A DNA stretch of 44,287 bases from DASRPD01 sp035646535. GTDB lineage: Bacteria; Actinomycetota; Acidimicrobiia; IMCC26256; JANYLB01. The position numbers and the translations under genes are program-made. The notes beneath the pieces were generated by a model, which had not been told where the DNA came from, searched no databases, and saw only the letters and a program-made list of their open reading frames with translations. Below, one piece after another: positions 16,590-25,159 of this stretch (position 1 is its first letter; each line of letters starts with the position of its first letter). The DNA is taken from positions 1 to 44,287 of the forward strand of contig DASRPD010000015.1 of assembly GCA_035646535.1 (NCBI GenBank). Direction: 5' to 3'.

Positions 16590-16611
16590 GACCCGGCAGT
16601 GCCGCCGGGTC
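16590..16611 (+). terminator. Hairpin between nrnA and truB
   Basis: A perfect 8-bp stem GACCCGGC / GCCGGGTC has a 6-nt loop and no T tract. It lies 21 nt after the nrnA stop and before the truB promoter, so a terminator or processing site is plausible. Confidence 0.4.
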
Positions 16612-16683
16612 TGTGCAACGGGCGCTCACAGTGTGCGTCGAGTGACCGAGCTCCGGGCGGTGCCGCCCCGGCTCGGCACCGCT

Positions 16684-16695
16684 TAGGGTCAGGTC
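16684..16695 (+). promoter_or_regulatory. Leaderless -10 element of truB
   Basis: TAGGGT (16684-16689) ends 6 nt before the truB GTG. No Shine-Dalgarno is seen, which fits a leaderless transcript. Confidence 0.5.
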
Positions 16696-17580
16696 GTGCT
16701 GGACGGGCTGCTCGTCATCGACAAGCCGGCGGGAATGACCAGCCACGATGTCGTGGCGCGGGTCCGCCGGGCCGCCGGTCAGCGCCGAGTCGGCCACGCA
16801 GGCACGCTCGATCCCGACGCCACCGGGGTCCTCCTCGTCGGTCTCGGTCGAGTGACGCGCCTGCTGCGATTCCTCCAGGGCGCATCCAAGGCCTACCGCA
16901 CGACCGTGGTGTTCGGCGTCGCGACCGACACGCTCGACGCGGCCGGAGTGGTCCTTGAGCGTCGGACCATGGAGGTCTCGCTCGAAGCCGTTACCGCGGC
17001 AACGCGGAGGTTCGTGGGTGAGATCGACCAGCTCCCTCCGATGGTCTCGGCCGTGCAGGTCGGCGGCCGACGGCTGCACGAGATCGCCCGGGCAGGTGAG
17101 ACCGTGGAGCGGACCCCTCGCCGGGTGCGCATCGACCGCATCGATGTGGAGGGTCTCGAACCCGGCCCCTTTCCCGTGGCCACGTTGTTCGTGGAGTGCG
17201 GGACCGGCACCTACATCCGGGCCCTCGCGGCCGATCTGGGTGAGGCGCTCGGCGGGTGCGCCCACGTGCAGACGCTTCGGCGGACGAGGGTCGGCTCGTT
17301 CACGATCGACGAGGCCCGCCCGCTCGACGAGGTCGAGGCCGACGTAGCCGAGGCGCTCATGAGCCCGCGCGACGCGATGCGTGATTTGGCCGAGGCGCCC
17401 GCCGACGCCGAGACCGCCCGCGGCGTCGCGCACGGAACGGTGTTTCCGGCGGCGGCCCTCGAACCATCGGTGGCCGCGCCCGGTCCCTTCGCGGTGGTCG
17501 GACCCGAAGGCGATCTCCTCGCGGTGTACGAACGACGCGGAGAGACGCTGAAGCCCGCGGTCGTGGTGGTCGCGTCGTGA
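16696..17580 (+). CDS. truB: tRNA pseudouridine(55) synthase TruB
   Basis: This 294-residue enzyme converts U55 in the T-loop of tRNAs to pseudouridine. It opens with GLLVIDKPAGMTSHDVV and carries the catalytic Asp in GHAGTLDPDATGVL (Asp39). The YRTTVVFGVATDTLDAAG and GTYIRALAADLGEALG segments are typical. The C-terminal third is the actinobacterial PUA-like extension. The GTG start is used, and the stop overlaps the ribF GTG by 4 bp, a classic truB-ribF pair. Confidence 0.95.
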   Translation: MLDGLLVIDKPAGMTSHDVVARVRRAAGQRRVGHAGTLDPDATGVLLVGLGRVTRLLRFLQGASKAYRTTVVFGVATDTLDAAGVVLERRTMEVSLEAVTAATRRFVGEIDQLPPMVSAVQVGGRRLHEIARAGETVERTPRRVRIDRIDVEGLEPGPFPVATLFVECGTGTYIRALAADLGEALGGCAHVQTLRRTRVGSFTIDEARPLDEVEADVAEALMSPRDAMRDLAEAPADAETARGVAHGTVFPAAALEPSVAAPGPFAVVGPEGDLLAVYERRGETLKPAVVVVAS

Positions 17581-18524
17581 GGGTGCTGCGCGACGGTGAC
17601 GACGTCGACGTCGATGCCCCGGCCAGTGCGGTCACGATCGGGGCGTTCGACGGCGTGCATCTCGGTCACCGAGAGGTGCTGCGCCTCGTCGCGGACCTCG
17701 CCCGGGCGCGGGATCTCGCCGCGACGGTGGTGACCTTCGATCGCCATCCGGCCCAGGTCGTTCGGCCGGAGTCGGCGCCGAAGCTGCTGAACACGCTCGA
17801 CCAGCGCCTCGAGCTGCTCGAGGCAACCGGCCTGGTGGACACGGTGTGTGTGCTCACGTTCGATGACGCGCGTCGGGCCGAGACCGCCGAGGAGTTCGTG
17901 GCCGAGGTGCTCGTCGAACGGTTGCGGGCCGGCCTCGTCATCGTGGGTGCGGGCTTTCACTTCGGGCACCGGCGTGGCGGCAACGTCGCGCTGTTGGACC
18001 GTATGGGCGCGAACCACGGCTTCGAGGTCATCGGGCTCGGCCTGGTCTCGCCCGAGGGCGACGGCGGGTCGCCCTACTCCTCGACCCGGATCCGGAGCCT
18101 GCTGGCCGAGGGCGACGTCGGGGGCGCGGCGAAGCTGTTGGGCCGGCCGCACGCCGTGCGCGGCACCGTCGCCCGGGGCGATCAGCGGGGCCACGAGCTG
18201 GGCTTTCCCACCGCCAACCTGGCCGTCGCCCCCGAGCTGTGCCTCCCGGCGGTCGGGATCTACGCCGGTACCTTCGCCGGAGCCGATGGCGCGGCCCGAC
18301 CCGCGGCGATCTCGCTCGGTCTGCGACCCACCTTCTACGAGGATGCCGAGGTCCCCCTGCTGGAGGCCCACGTCCTCGACTTCTCCGGCGACCTCTACGA
18401 CCAGCCGTGTGAGGTTGGATTCGTCGAGCGCCTGCGCGGCGAGGAGAAGTTCGACTCCGTCGAGGCGCTCATCGCCCAGATCCAACGCGACGTGGAGTCC
18501 ACCCGCCGGCTCCTCGTCCCCTGA
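17577..18524 (+). CDS. ribF: Bifunctional riboflavin kinase / FAD synthetase
   Basis: This 315-residue two-domain enzyme makes FMN from riboflavin and then FAD from FMN. The N-terminal adenylyltransferase domain has GAFDGVHLGHREVL near residue 22, the VGAGFHFGHRRGG segment, and SSTRIRSLLAEGDV. The C-terminal kinase domain has GDQRGHELGFPTANL and the FVERLRGEEKFDSVEALIAQI end. The start is GTG overlapping truB (GTGA). The flavin-dependent acyl-CoA dehydrogenase in this window would use its product, but that link is only general. Confidence 0.95.
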   Translation: MRVLRDGDDVDVDAPASAVTIGAFDGVHLGHREVLRLVADLARARDLAATVVTFDRHPAQVVRPESAPKLLNTLDQRLELLEATGLVDTVCVLTFDDARRAETAEEFVAEVLVERLRAGLVIVGAGFHFGHRRGGNVALLDRMGANHGFEVIGLGLVSPEGDGGSPYSSTRIRSLLAEGDVGGAAKLLGRPHAVRGTVARGDQRGHELGFPTANLAVAPELCLPAVGIYAGTFAGADGAARPAAISLGLRPTFYEDAEVPLLEAHVLDFSGDLYDQPCEVGFVERLRGEEKFDSVEALIAQIQRDVESTRRLLVP

Positions 18525-18684
18525 TGGGTCGGTCGTCAGGTCGTGTCCGGTAGGGAGAAGAGCCGCGCTCGAGTCCCGGCGAAACCCCAATTCGTCAAGG
18601 GCGTGCTAGCCTCCCGAGATCCGTCAGGCTGTCTCTCCAGGCGTCTCGACGGCAACCGCTGAAGACGAAGGTCTCGCCTCGCGC
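18525..18684 (+). promoter_or_regulatory. Upstream region of rpsO with -10 candidate
   Basis: TAGCCT at 18607-18612 is a plausible -10 and would give a leader of about 65 nt. Within that leader, CCGTC near 18622 can pair with GACGG near 18650. S15 often represses its own mRNA by binding leader structure, but I do not recognise a known S15 leader class here. Confidence 0.35.
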
Positions 18685-18942
18685 ATGCCCGATACCGCCG
18701 CCACGATCGCCGAGCACCGCCTCCACGAAACCGACACCGGTTCACCGGAGGTGCAGGTATCGCTCCTCACGGAGCGGATCAACCACCTGACGGAGCACCT
18801 GAAGGTCCACAAGAAGGACCATCACTCGCGCCGTGGGCTGCTCATGCTGGTCGGACGGCGTCGTCGGTTGCTCGACTACCTCCGGCGCAACGACGTCGAC
18901 CGGTACCGGGCACTCATCGCGAAGCTCGGCCTCCGCCGATAG
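18685..18942 (+). CDS. rpsO: 30S ribosomal protein S15
   Basis: This 85-residue primary 16S rRNA-binding protein has the conserved segments HETDTGSPEVQVSLLTERI, HLKVHKKDHHSRRGLLMLVG and RRRLLDYLRRNDVDRYRALI. It is about four residues shorter than most homologues because the N-terminus is trimmed. The conserved order rpsO-pnp follows. A weak purine stretch precedes the ATG. Confidence 0.97.
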   Translation: MPDTAATIAEHRLHETDTGSPEVQVSLLTERINHLTEHLKVHKKDHHSRRGLLMLVGRRRRLLDYLRRNDVDRYRALIAKLGLRR

Positions 18943-18952
18943 CCATTCACTT

Positions 18953-18979
18953 CGAGGAGCGGACATCCGCTCCTCGTTT
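18953..18979 (+). terminator. Hairpin between rpsO and pnp
   Basis: A perfect 10-bp stem (18953-18962 with 18967-18976, CGAGGAGCGG / CCGCTCCTCG) and a 4-nt loop are followed by TTT. It lies 11 nt after the rpsO stop and could be a partial terminator or an mRNA-processing stem, as in the enterobacterial rpsO-pnp operon. Confidence 0.65.
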
Positions 18980-19110
18980 CGCGTAGCGGCGCGAGCGTGA
19001 CGGGGGTCCTCAGTCGCCACCGCCCAGGTCTGGTCACTCAGACTCCGGGGCCGTGACAACTGGGAACCGCTGCGCCTCGCGCCAACCAATACAGAGAGGA
19101 GCGCGTTCCC

Positions 19111-21585
19111 ATGGGAGACGCGATTCGCGTGTCCGGCCCGATCAACGAGGCCGGACTCATCATGAACCTCGAGACCGGCCGTCTGGCCGAGCTCGCCGAC
19201 GGCGCCGTGCGCGTCACCGTCGGCGACACCGACCTGCTGTCGACCGTCGCGACCAGCACGCCCCGGGAGGGCATCGACTTCTTCCCACTCACCGTCGACG
19301 TCGAAGAGCGGATGTACGCCGCGGGCAAGATCCCGGGCTCGTTCTTCCGGCGTGAAGGCCGTCCGGGTGAGAAGGCCATCCTGACCTGCCGACTCACCGA
19401 CCGGCCACTGCGGCCGAGCTTTCCCGCAGGCTTTCGCGACGAGACGCAGGTCATCGCCACGATCTTTGGTTCCGACCAGGAGAACCCGCACGACATCCTG
19501 TCCATCAACGGTGCGTCCGCCGCGCTCATGGTGTCGGGGATCCCGTTCAAGGGGCCGATCGGCGCGGTGCGTATGGCGCACCACGAGGGCGAGTGGATCG
19601 CGCACCCGACCTACGCGGAGGTTGCCGAATCGACGTTCGAGCTCGTGGTCGCGGGCCGTCGCAACGAAGACGGCGAGATCGCGATCATGATGGTCGAGGC
19701 CGGTGGCACCGAGGCCGCCTGGGAGCTCTACGAAGAGGGCGCCCCGAAGGTGACCGAAGAGGTCATCGTCGAGGGCCTCGAAGCATCCAAGGAGTGGATC
19801 GGCGCGTCGATCGACCTCCAGGCCGAGCTCGTTGCGGCCGTCGAGGCCGCCCACGGGCCGATCGCGCCCAAGCCCTACGAACCGCGGGTCGACTACTCGC
19901 CCGAGGTGTTCGACGCGGTCGAGGTGGAGGCGAAGTCCGACACCGCCGAGGCGATGGCCATCGCCGACAAGACCGAACGTAACTCGCGGCTCGACGAGAT
20001 CAAGGCGGCCCTGTTGGTCGCGCTGTGCGGCACGCCCGAAAAGCCCGGGCCCCTTGCCGACGAGGCCGGCCCGGTGAAGAAGGCGTTCCGGGCCCTGCAG
20101 AAGCAAGTGGTCCGCTCGCGCATCGTCACCGACGGTGTGCGGATCGACGGTCGCGGCACATCCGACCTCAGGCCGCTGGCGGCCGAGGTCGGCTTCGTGA
20201 ACACCGTGCACGGCTCGGGTCTGTTCCAGCGGGGCGAGACGCAGGTGCTGACGATCACGACCCTGGGTATGGCCCGCATGGAACAGATCGTCGACACGCT
20301 CGGCCTGGAAGACCGCAAGCGGTACATGCACCACTACAACTTCCCGCCGTTCTCCACCGGCGAGACGGGTCGGGTGGGCTCGCCCAAGCGGCGGGAGATC
20401 GGTCACGGTGCTCTCGCCGAGCGCGCCCTGCTGCCGGTCGTGCCGAGCAAGGAAGAGTGGCCGTACACCTTGCGCCTGGTGTCCGACGTGCTGGCCTCGA
20501 ACGGCTCGACGTCGATGGCGTCGGTGTGTGGTTCGAGCCTGTCGCTCATGGACGCCGGTGTGCCCATCAAGGCCGCTGTCGCCGGCATCGCGATGGGTCT
20601 CGTCTACGCCGAGGGCAAGTACACGACCCTGACTGACATCCTCGGCGCCGAAGACGCGTTCGGTGACATGGACTTCAAGGTCGCCGGCACGGCCGACTTC
20701 GTGACCGCGCTCCAGCTCGACACGAAGATCGAGGGTTTGCCGGCCGACGTTCTCGCCGAGGCCTTGGCCCAGGCGAAGCAAGCCCGCCTGCAGATACTCG
20801 ACGTGATGCACCACGCGATCGCCGAGCCGCGCGACGAGGTCCGCCCGACTGCGCCGAAGATCATGAGCTTCGAGATTCCCATCGACAAGATCGGCGAGGT
20901 GATCGGCCCGAAGGGCAAGGTCATCAACACGATCCAGCAGGAGTCCGGTGCCGACATCGCGGTATCCGACGACGGCATGGTGGGCACGGTGAGCATTGGC
21001 TCCAAGGACGGCGAGAAGGTCGAAGAGGCCCGTCGCCGGATCGAGCTGATCCTCGATCCGCCGACCGCAGAGATCGGCGTCGACTACACCGGCAAGGTCG
21101 TCAACGTGACGAAGTTCGGTGCGTTCGTGAACGTCCTGCCCGGGCGTGACGGGCTCGTCCACATCTCGAAGCTCGGACGCGGCAAGCGGGTGGATCGCGT
21201 CGAAGACGTCCTCAACCTCGGTGACGAGGTGACGGTGCGCGTCGACGACATCGACAACCAGGGCAAGCTCTCGCTTTCGCTCGTCGGTGACGAATGGGAC
21301 GGAGACGGTGATGGCCGGTCCAGTGGCGGTGATGACCGGCCGGCGCGTCGTAGCCGCGGGCGTGACGAGGGTCGCGGGCGTGACGAGGGTCGCGGGCGCC
21401 GTGAGAGCCGGGACGAGTCCGGCGGCGGAGACCGCGACACCGCTTCGTTCGATGAGGCTTGGGACGACCAGGCTCGTGAGGAGTTCGGCGACCTCGGCCC
21501 CGCGGAAGCGGGTCGTGGCGGCGATCGCGGCAGCGGCGGCCAGGGAGGCCGCGGCGGTCGTGGCGGAGGTCGCCGCAGGCGTTGA
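19111..21585 (+). CDS. pnp: Polyribonucleotide nucleotidyltransferase (PNPase)
   Basis: This 824-residue phosphorolytic 3'-5' exoribonuclease has a first RNase PH domain (GRLAELADGAVRVTVGDTDLLSTV), a helical linker, a second catalytic RNase PH domain (RIDGRGTSDLRPL, GLFQRGETQVL, FPPFSTGETG, GDMDFKVAGT), a KH domain near residue 590 (GEVIGPKGKVINTIQ) and an S1 domain near 655-720 (GKVVNVTKFGAFVNVLPG). The tail (735-824) is Gly/Arg/Asp-rich with RDEGRG repeats, a likely disordered RNA or protein contact. The ATG has an AGAGAGGAG site upstream. The hairpin before it may matter for control. Confidence 0.97.
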   Translation: MGDAIRVSGPINEAGLIMNLETGRLAELADGAVRVTVGDTDLLSTVATSTPREGIDFFPLTVDVEERMYAAGKIPGSFFRREGRPGEKAILTCRLTDRPLRPSFPAGFRDETQVIATIFGSDQENPHDILSINGASAALMVSGIPFKGPIGAVRMAHHEGEWIAHPTYAEVAESTFELVVAGRRNEDGEIAIMMVEAGGTEAAWELYEEGAPKVTEEVIVEGLEASKEWIGASIDLQAELVAAVEAAHGPIAPKPYEPRVDYSPEVFDAVEVEAKSDTAEAMAIADKTERNSRLDEIKAALLVALCGTPEKPGPLADEAGPVKKAFRALQKQVVRSRIVTDGVRIDGRGTSDLRPLAAEVGFVNTVHGSGLFQRGETQVLTITTLGMARMEQIVDTLGLEDRKRYMHHYNFPPFSTGETGRVGSPKRREIGHGALAERALLPVVPSKEEWPYTLRLVSDVLASNGSTSMASVCGSSLSLMDAGVPIKAAVAGIAMGLVYAEGKYTTLTDILGAEDAFGDMDFKVAGTADFVTALQLDTKIEGLPADVLAEALAQAKQARLQILDVMHHAIAEPRDEVRPTAPKIMSFEIPIDKIGEVIGPKGKVINTIQQESGADIAVSDDGMVGTVSIGSKDGEKVEEARRRIELILDPPTAEIGVDYTGKVVNVTKFGAFVNVLPGRDGLVHISKLGRGKRVDRVEDVLNLGDEVTVRVDDIDNQGKLSLSLVGDEWDGDGDGRSSGGDDRPARRSRGRDEGRGRDEGRGRRESRDESGGGDRDTASFDEAWDDQAREEFGDLGPAEAGRGGDRGSGGQGGRGGRGGGRRRR

Positions 21586-21650
21586 CTCTCCGGCCGGGGC
21601 GGGCGACCCCCGTCTTCAGGTCCACGCGATGAGAGTCGATTGAGGCGGTG

Positions 21651-22928
21651 ATGGGCGCAGAGGCCGGCGGCATCAGGTTGACGCGGCACGCCTCCGGCGC
21701 CCGCGTCGTGACCGAGACGTTGCCCGAGCTCCGCTCGGTTGCCATCGGCTTCTGGATCGGTACCGGAGCGCGCGACGAAGACGACGAGCGCTCCGGAGCC
21801 AGTCACTTCCTCGAGCACCTGCTGTTCAAGGGCACACCGAGCCGCACCGCCCCCGAGATCGCCGAGGCGATCGAGTCGGTCGGTGGCGACATGAACGCGT
21901 TCACGAGCCACGAGTGCACCGCCTTCTACGTGCGAGTTCCCGATGATCGCCTCCCGCTGGCGATCGAGATCCTGTCGGATGTGATCTGGTCACCGACGCT
22001 CGACGCCGGCGACATGGACGCGGAGCGCCAGGTGATCCTCGAAGAGATCCGGATGCGCGACGACGCGCCCGACGAGGTGTTGCACGACCTGCTCTCGGGC
22101 GCGTTGTTCCCCGACCACCCGCTCGGGCGGTCGGTGCTCGGGGGCCATGAATCCATCGGCGCGATGACCCGCGATCAGGTCGCCGACTACCACGCGTCCC
22201 ACTACCACCCGTCGAATGTCGTCGTTGCCGCGGCCGGGAACTTGGACCACGACGTCGTCGTCAACCTCGTCGAACAGGGGCTCGAACGCGGCGCGGGAGT
22301 ACGTCCGAAGCGGCCGATGCCGGCATTCACCGTGCCCGTAGAGCACACGGTTCTGCGGCGTGACACCGAACAGGCCCACGTCGGCATGGCCGTGCGCGGG
22401 CTGGCGCGTGATGACGACGATCGCTACGCCTTCACCGTCCTCAACCAGGTGCTCGGTGGGGGCATGTCGTCCCGGCTGTTTCAGGAGGTGCGCGAGCGTC
22501 GTGGCCTCGCCTACTCCGTGTACTCGTATCGCGCCGCGTACGAGGACACCGGCTCATTGGCGCTGTATGCCGGCACGACGCCGGCGCGTGTGGACGAGAC
22601 CATCGAGGTCCTGCACGCCGAGCTCGACCGCATCGTCTCGGACCGAGGCGTGACCGACCGGGAGCTCGAGGCGGCGCGGGGCCACCTCATCGGATCGATG
22701 GCGTTGGGGCTCGAGACGTCAGCGAGCCGGATGCAACGCCTCGGACGGAGCGAGCTCACCCTCGGCGCTGTTCCCAGCCTGGACGAGCTCGCCGCCGCGG
22801 TCGAGGCGGTCACCCCCGACGACATCGCTCGGGTTGTGGATCGCGTCCTCGTGGACGTCCCTCGCACTCTCACCGTGGTCGGCCCGTTCGACCCCGACCG
22901 CTTCGACGAGTCCCACCCACTCGCCTGA
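21651..22928 (+). CDS. M16 family zinc metallopeptidase
   Basis: This 425-residue pitrilysin/mitochondrial processing peptidase-like protease has the inverted zinc motif HFLEH (His52, Glu55, His56) with the downstream Glu in EEIRMRDDAPDEV. The second-domain signature RERRGLAYSVYSY is also present. It often follows pnp in actinobacteria and related phyla (YmxG-type). The substrate is unknown. No signal peptide is seen, so it is cytoplasmic. I prefer the ATG at 21651 over the adjacent GTG at 21648. It lies 65 bp after pnp and is probably cotranscribed. Confidence 0.9.
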   Translation: MGAEAGGIRLTRHASGARVVTETLPELRSVAIGFWIGTGARDEDDERSGASHFLEHLLFKGTPSRTAPEIAEAIESVGGDMNAFTSHECTAFYVRVPDDRLPLAIEILSDVIWSPTLDAGDMDAERQVILEEIRMRDDAPDEVLHDLLSGALFPDHPLGRSVLGGHESIGAMTRDQVADYHASHYHPSNVVVAAAGNLDHDVVVNLVEQGLERGAGVRPKRPMPAFTVPVEHTVLRRDTEQAHVGMAVRGLARDDDDRYAFTVLNQVLGGGMSSRLFQEVRERRGLAYSVYSYRAAYEDTGSLALYAGTTPARVDETIEVLHAELDRIVSDRGVTDRELEAARGHLIGSMALGLETSASRMQRLGRSELTLGAVPSLDELAAAVEAVTPDDIARVVDRVLVDVPRTLTVVGPFDPDRFDESHPLA

Positions 22929-22947
22929 CCCTCGGGCGCCCCGCCCG

Positions 22948-22998
22948 CGACGTTTGATGCTTCCGTGACGCCAGGCGTCACGGAAGCATCAAACGTCG
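22948..22998. repeat. Perfect 25-bp-arm palindrome (copy 1)
   Basis: The arms 22948-22972 and 22974-22998 are exact reverse complements around a single A. The core is GTTTGATGCTTCCGTGACGC. It lies 19 nt after the M16 peptidase stop and 10 nt before the dapB -10. A decayed copy lies at 37607-37657, so this is a dispersed extragenic palindrome. It may also act as a bidirectional terminator, although it lacks a T run. Confidence 0.9.
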
Positions 22999-23008
22999 GT
23001 CGGATCGG

Positions 23009-23020
23009 TAGGCTCGACGG
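23009..23020 (+). promoter_or_regulatory. Leaderless -10 element of dapB
   Basis: TAGGCT (23009-23014) ends 6 nt before the dapB GTG. No Shine-Dalgarno is present. Confidence 0.5.
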
Positions 23021-23812
23021 GTGATCCGAGTCGGGGTGTTCGGTGCGGGTGGCCGCATGGGGGCAACGGTGTGCCGGGCGCTGCTCGACGCCGCCGACCT
23101 CGAGCTCGTCGCCGCGGTTGATCCCGAACGGGCAGGGATGCGCCTGGACCAGCTCGGTGTGGCCGGGAGTGACCTGGCGGTCGCAGCGGGTCCCGAAGCG
23201 ATGGAGACCGCCGGCATCGATGTGGCGGTCGACTTCACCGTGCTCGATGCGGCGCGCGAGAACCTCACGTGGTGCGCAGATCACAGCGTCCACGCGGTGG
23301 TGGGCACGACCGGCTTCGACGCCCGAGACCTCGACGCCTTCCGGAACGCCTTCGCACAGAGCCAGGCCCACGCGATCATCGCGCCCAACTTCGCGATCGG
23401 CGCCGTCCTCGCGATGCGCTTCGCCGAGCTCGCGGCCCCGTACTTCGAGACCGCCGAGGTGATCGAATATCACCACGACGCGAAGGCCGACGCGCCGTCC
23501 GGTACCGCGATGCTGACCGTTGAGCGGATGGCGGCCGCGTCGAGAGAGTGGGCCGACGACCCGACCCGCACGACGGTCGTCGAGGGCGCCCGTGGTGGTG
23601 TCGGACCCGCTGGTATCCGGGTCCATGCCGTGCGCATGCGCGGCGTCGTCGCCAACCAAGAGGTCATCCTCGGCACGACCGGCCAGACGCTCACGATCCG
23701 TCACGACACCACCGACCGGACCTCGTTCATGCCCGGGGTGCTGCTCGCCGTGCGCGCCGTACCCGATCGTCCCGGCCTGACGATCGGGCTCGACGCGTTG
23801 CTCGACCTCTAG
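23021..23812 (+). CDS. dapB: 4-hydroxy-tetrahydrodipicolinate reductase
   Basis: This 263-residue enzyme reduces 4-hydroxy-tetrahydrodipicolinate with NAD(P)H on the path to diaminopimelate and lysine. The nucleotide-binding GAGGRMG lies at residues 8-14, GTTGF at about 96, and the catalytic/substrate segment EYHHDAKADAPSGTA near 148. The dapB product feeds the meso-DAP that the MurT/GatD-modified peptidoglycan may carry. GTG start; leaderless promoter. Confidence 0.96.
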   Translation: MIRVGVFGAGGRMGATVCRALLDAADLELVAAVDPERAGMRLDQLGVAGSDLAVAAGPEAMETAGIDVAVDFTVLDAARENLTWCADHSVHAVVGTTGFDARDLDAFRNAFAQSQAHAIIAPNFAIGAVLAMRFAELAAPYFETAEVIEYHHDAKADAPSGTAMLTVERMAAASREWADDPTRTTVVEGARGGVGPAGIRVHAVRMRGVVANQEVILGTTGQTLTIRHDTTDRTSFMPGVLLAVRAVPDRPGLTIGLDALLDL

Positions 23813-23832
23813 GCACCGGACGGCTCGAGCTC

Positions 23833-24435
23833 GTGGCCACCACCGACCCCGCTCTCCGTGAGCGACTCCTCGAAGCTGCCTACGCGTGTGTCGCCCGTTT
23901 TGGGCTGGCCAAGACGACGGTCGAAGACGTCGTCAAGGAGTCCGGCTTGTCGAGGGCGACGGTGTACCGGGTCTTCCCGGGTGGGAAGGACGAGCTGCTG
24001 GCGGCCGTCGTGGGTTGGGAGATGGGCCGCTTCTTCGGCCGCTTGGCCGAAGCCGTCGCCGGAGCCGCTGATTTCGCCGGGTTGATCGAAGACGGGTTGG
24101 GCTTCGCCCACGGTGCCGTGCGTGAACACGAGGTGCTCCAGAAGATCCTCGTGACCGAGCCGGAGCGGCTGCTGCCGTTGATGATCACCGAGCAAGAACG
24201 TCCGCTGCGGTTCATCACCGCGTTCTTGGGGCCGTATCTCGAACGTGAGGAGCGCGAGGGCCGGCTCCGAGCTGGCGTCGATCAGGCCCGAGCGGCGGAG
24301 TTCGTGGCCCGCATGCTGTTGTCGCTGATCAGCTCGCCGGCGAGTTGGGATCTCGACGACCCCGAGGCCGTGCGCCGGCTGGTTCGCGAGGACCTCCTCG
24401 CCGGTGTCCTCACCGACGCCGCGCTCGCCCGCTGA
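23833..24435 (+). CDS. TetR family transcriptional regulator (first)
   Basis: This 200-residue regulator has an N-terminal helix-turn-helix (LLEAAYACVARFGLAKTTVE, then GLSRATVYRVFPGGKDELL) and a C-terminal ligand domain of unknown specificity. The GTG at 23833 is the first start downstream of the dapB stop that leaves an intact HTH. It is 20 bp after dapB and has no clear promoter of its own. It shares marked similarity in the HTH with the second TetR (ACVARFGLAKTT versus VCVARYGVAKTT), so the two probably arose by duplication. Confidence 0.85.
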   Translation: MATTDPALRERLLEAAYACVARFGLAKTTVEDVVKESGLSRATVYRVFPGGKDELLAAVVGWEMGRFFGRLAEAVAGAADFAGLIEDGLGFAHGAVREHEVLQKILVTEPERLLPLMITEQERPLRFITAFLGPYLEREEREGRLRAGVDQARAAEFVARMLLSLISSPASWDLDDPEAVRRLVREDLLAGVLTDAALAR

Positions 24436-24487
24436 CCGGGCTGTGTTCCTACGCGCGGGTGACGGGCACGGTGTGACCTCAGACATG

Positions 24488-24521
24488 TTGACTGTGAGAC
24501 GGTCATCGCCTTACTGTCTCA
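24488..24521 (+). promoter_or_regulatory. Promoter and palindromic operator of the second tetR
   Basis: TTGACT (24488-24493), an 18-nt spacer and TACTGT (24512-24517) form a good promoter ending 8 nt before the ATG. An inverted repeat TGAGACGGT / ACTGTCTCA (24495-24503 and 24513-24521, one mismatch, 9-nt spacer) covers the spacer and -10, as expected for a self-repressing TetR operator. Confidence 0.6.
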
Positions 24522-24525
24522 AAAG

Positions 24526-25155
24526 ATGCGAACGGTCCAGAAGACCCCCGTCGGCCGAGAGTCCTCACTGGGCCAAGAAGCCTCCGTGGAGACGCGGGTG
24601 CTCGATGCCGCGCTGGTCTGTGTCGCCCGCTACGGCGTGGCCAAGACGACCCTCGACGATGTAGCCCGTGAAGCCGGCTGCGCGCGGGCGACCGTCTACC
24701 GCTACTTCGGGAACAAGCGGCAGCTCCTGGACTGTGCGGTTGCCCGCGAGGGCGACCGGATCGTCGCCGAGATCGGTCGATCTGCCGCCGAGGCAGCCAC
24801 GCTGGAGGACGCGCTCGTCGCCATGGCGACGAGCGCGGCCCACGAGCTCGGCGAGCACCCGGCACTCAGCTTCGTGGTCGAGCACGAGCCCGAGCTCGTA
24901 CTGCCGATGCTGACCTTCGACGGCGGCAACCGATTCCTCTCCGGGGCTTCTGATTCCCTCGCTCCGATGCTCGCCCGGTTCGTGCCGGCCGAGCGCGCGC
25001 CCGACGGCGCCGAATGGATCGCGCGGGTCTTCCTCTCCCACTTCGGCGAGCAGGCCGCCACGATCCCGATGACCGATGCCACCCAAGTCCGAGAGCTCGT
25101 GCATGACTTCGTCATTCCCGCGCTCACCAACGTCTCGTCCCACCAACGGGGGTAG
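24526..25155 (+). CDS. TetR family transcriptional regulator (second)
   Basis: This 209-residue regulator has the HTH LDDVAREAGCARATVYRYFGNKRQLL near residue 45, encoded just 4 nt upstream of the ferritin-like gene. An inverted repeat overlaps its own promoter, so it probably represses the tetR-ferritin-like unit and senses a ligand handled by that di-iron protein. The ligand domain is not assignable. The ATG start is supported by the promoter spacing, giving a leader of 0-2 nt. Confidence 0.88.
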   Translation: MRTVQKTPVGRESSLGQEASVETRVLDAALVCVARYGVAKTTLDDVAREAGCARATVYRYFGNKRQLLDCAVAREGDRIVAEIGRSAAEAATLEDALVAMATSAAHELGEHPALSFVVEHEPELVLPMLTFDGGNRFLSGASDSLAPMLARFVPAERAPDGAEWIARVFLSHFGEQAATIPMTDATQVRELVHDFVIPALTNVSSHQRG

Positions 25156-25159
25156 CGAA

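Noticed and set aside
18742..21162. An 806-codon open frame antisense to rpsO and pnp
   Set aside because: It is a high-GC shadow of the third codon positions of pnp, with biased, low-complexity composition and no family resemblance. The same applies to the long antisense frames at 13029-14708, 7890-9401 and 31062-33005.
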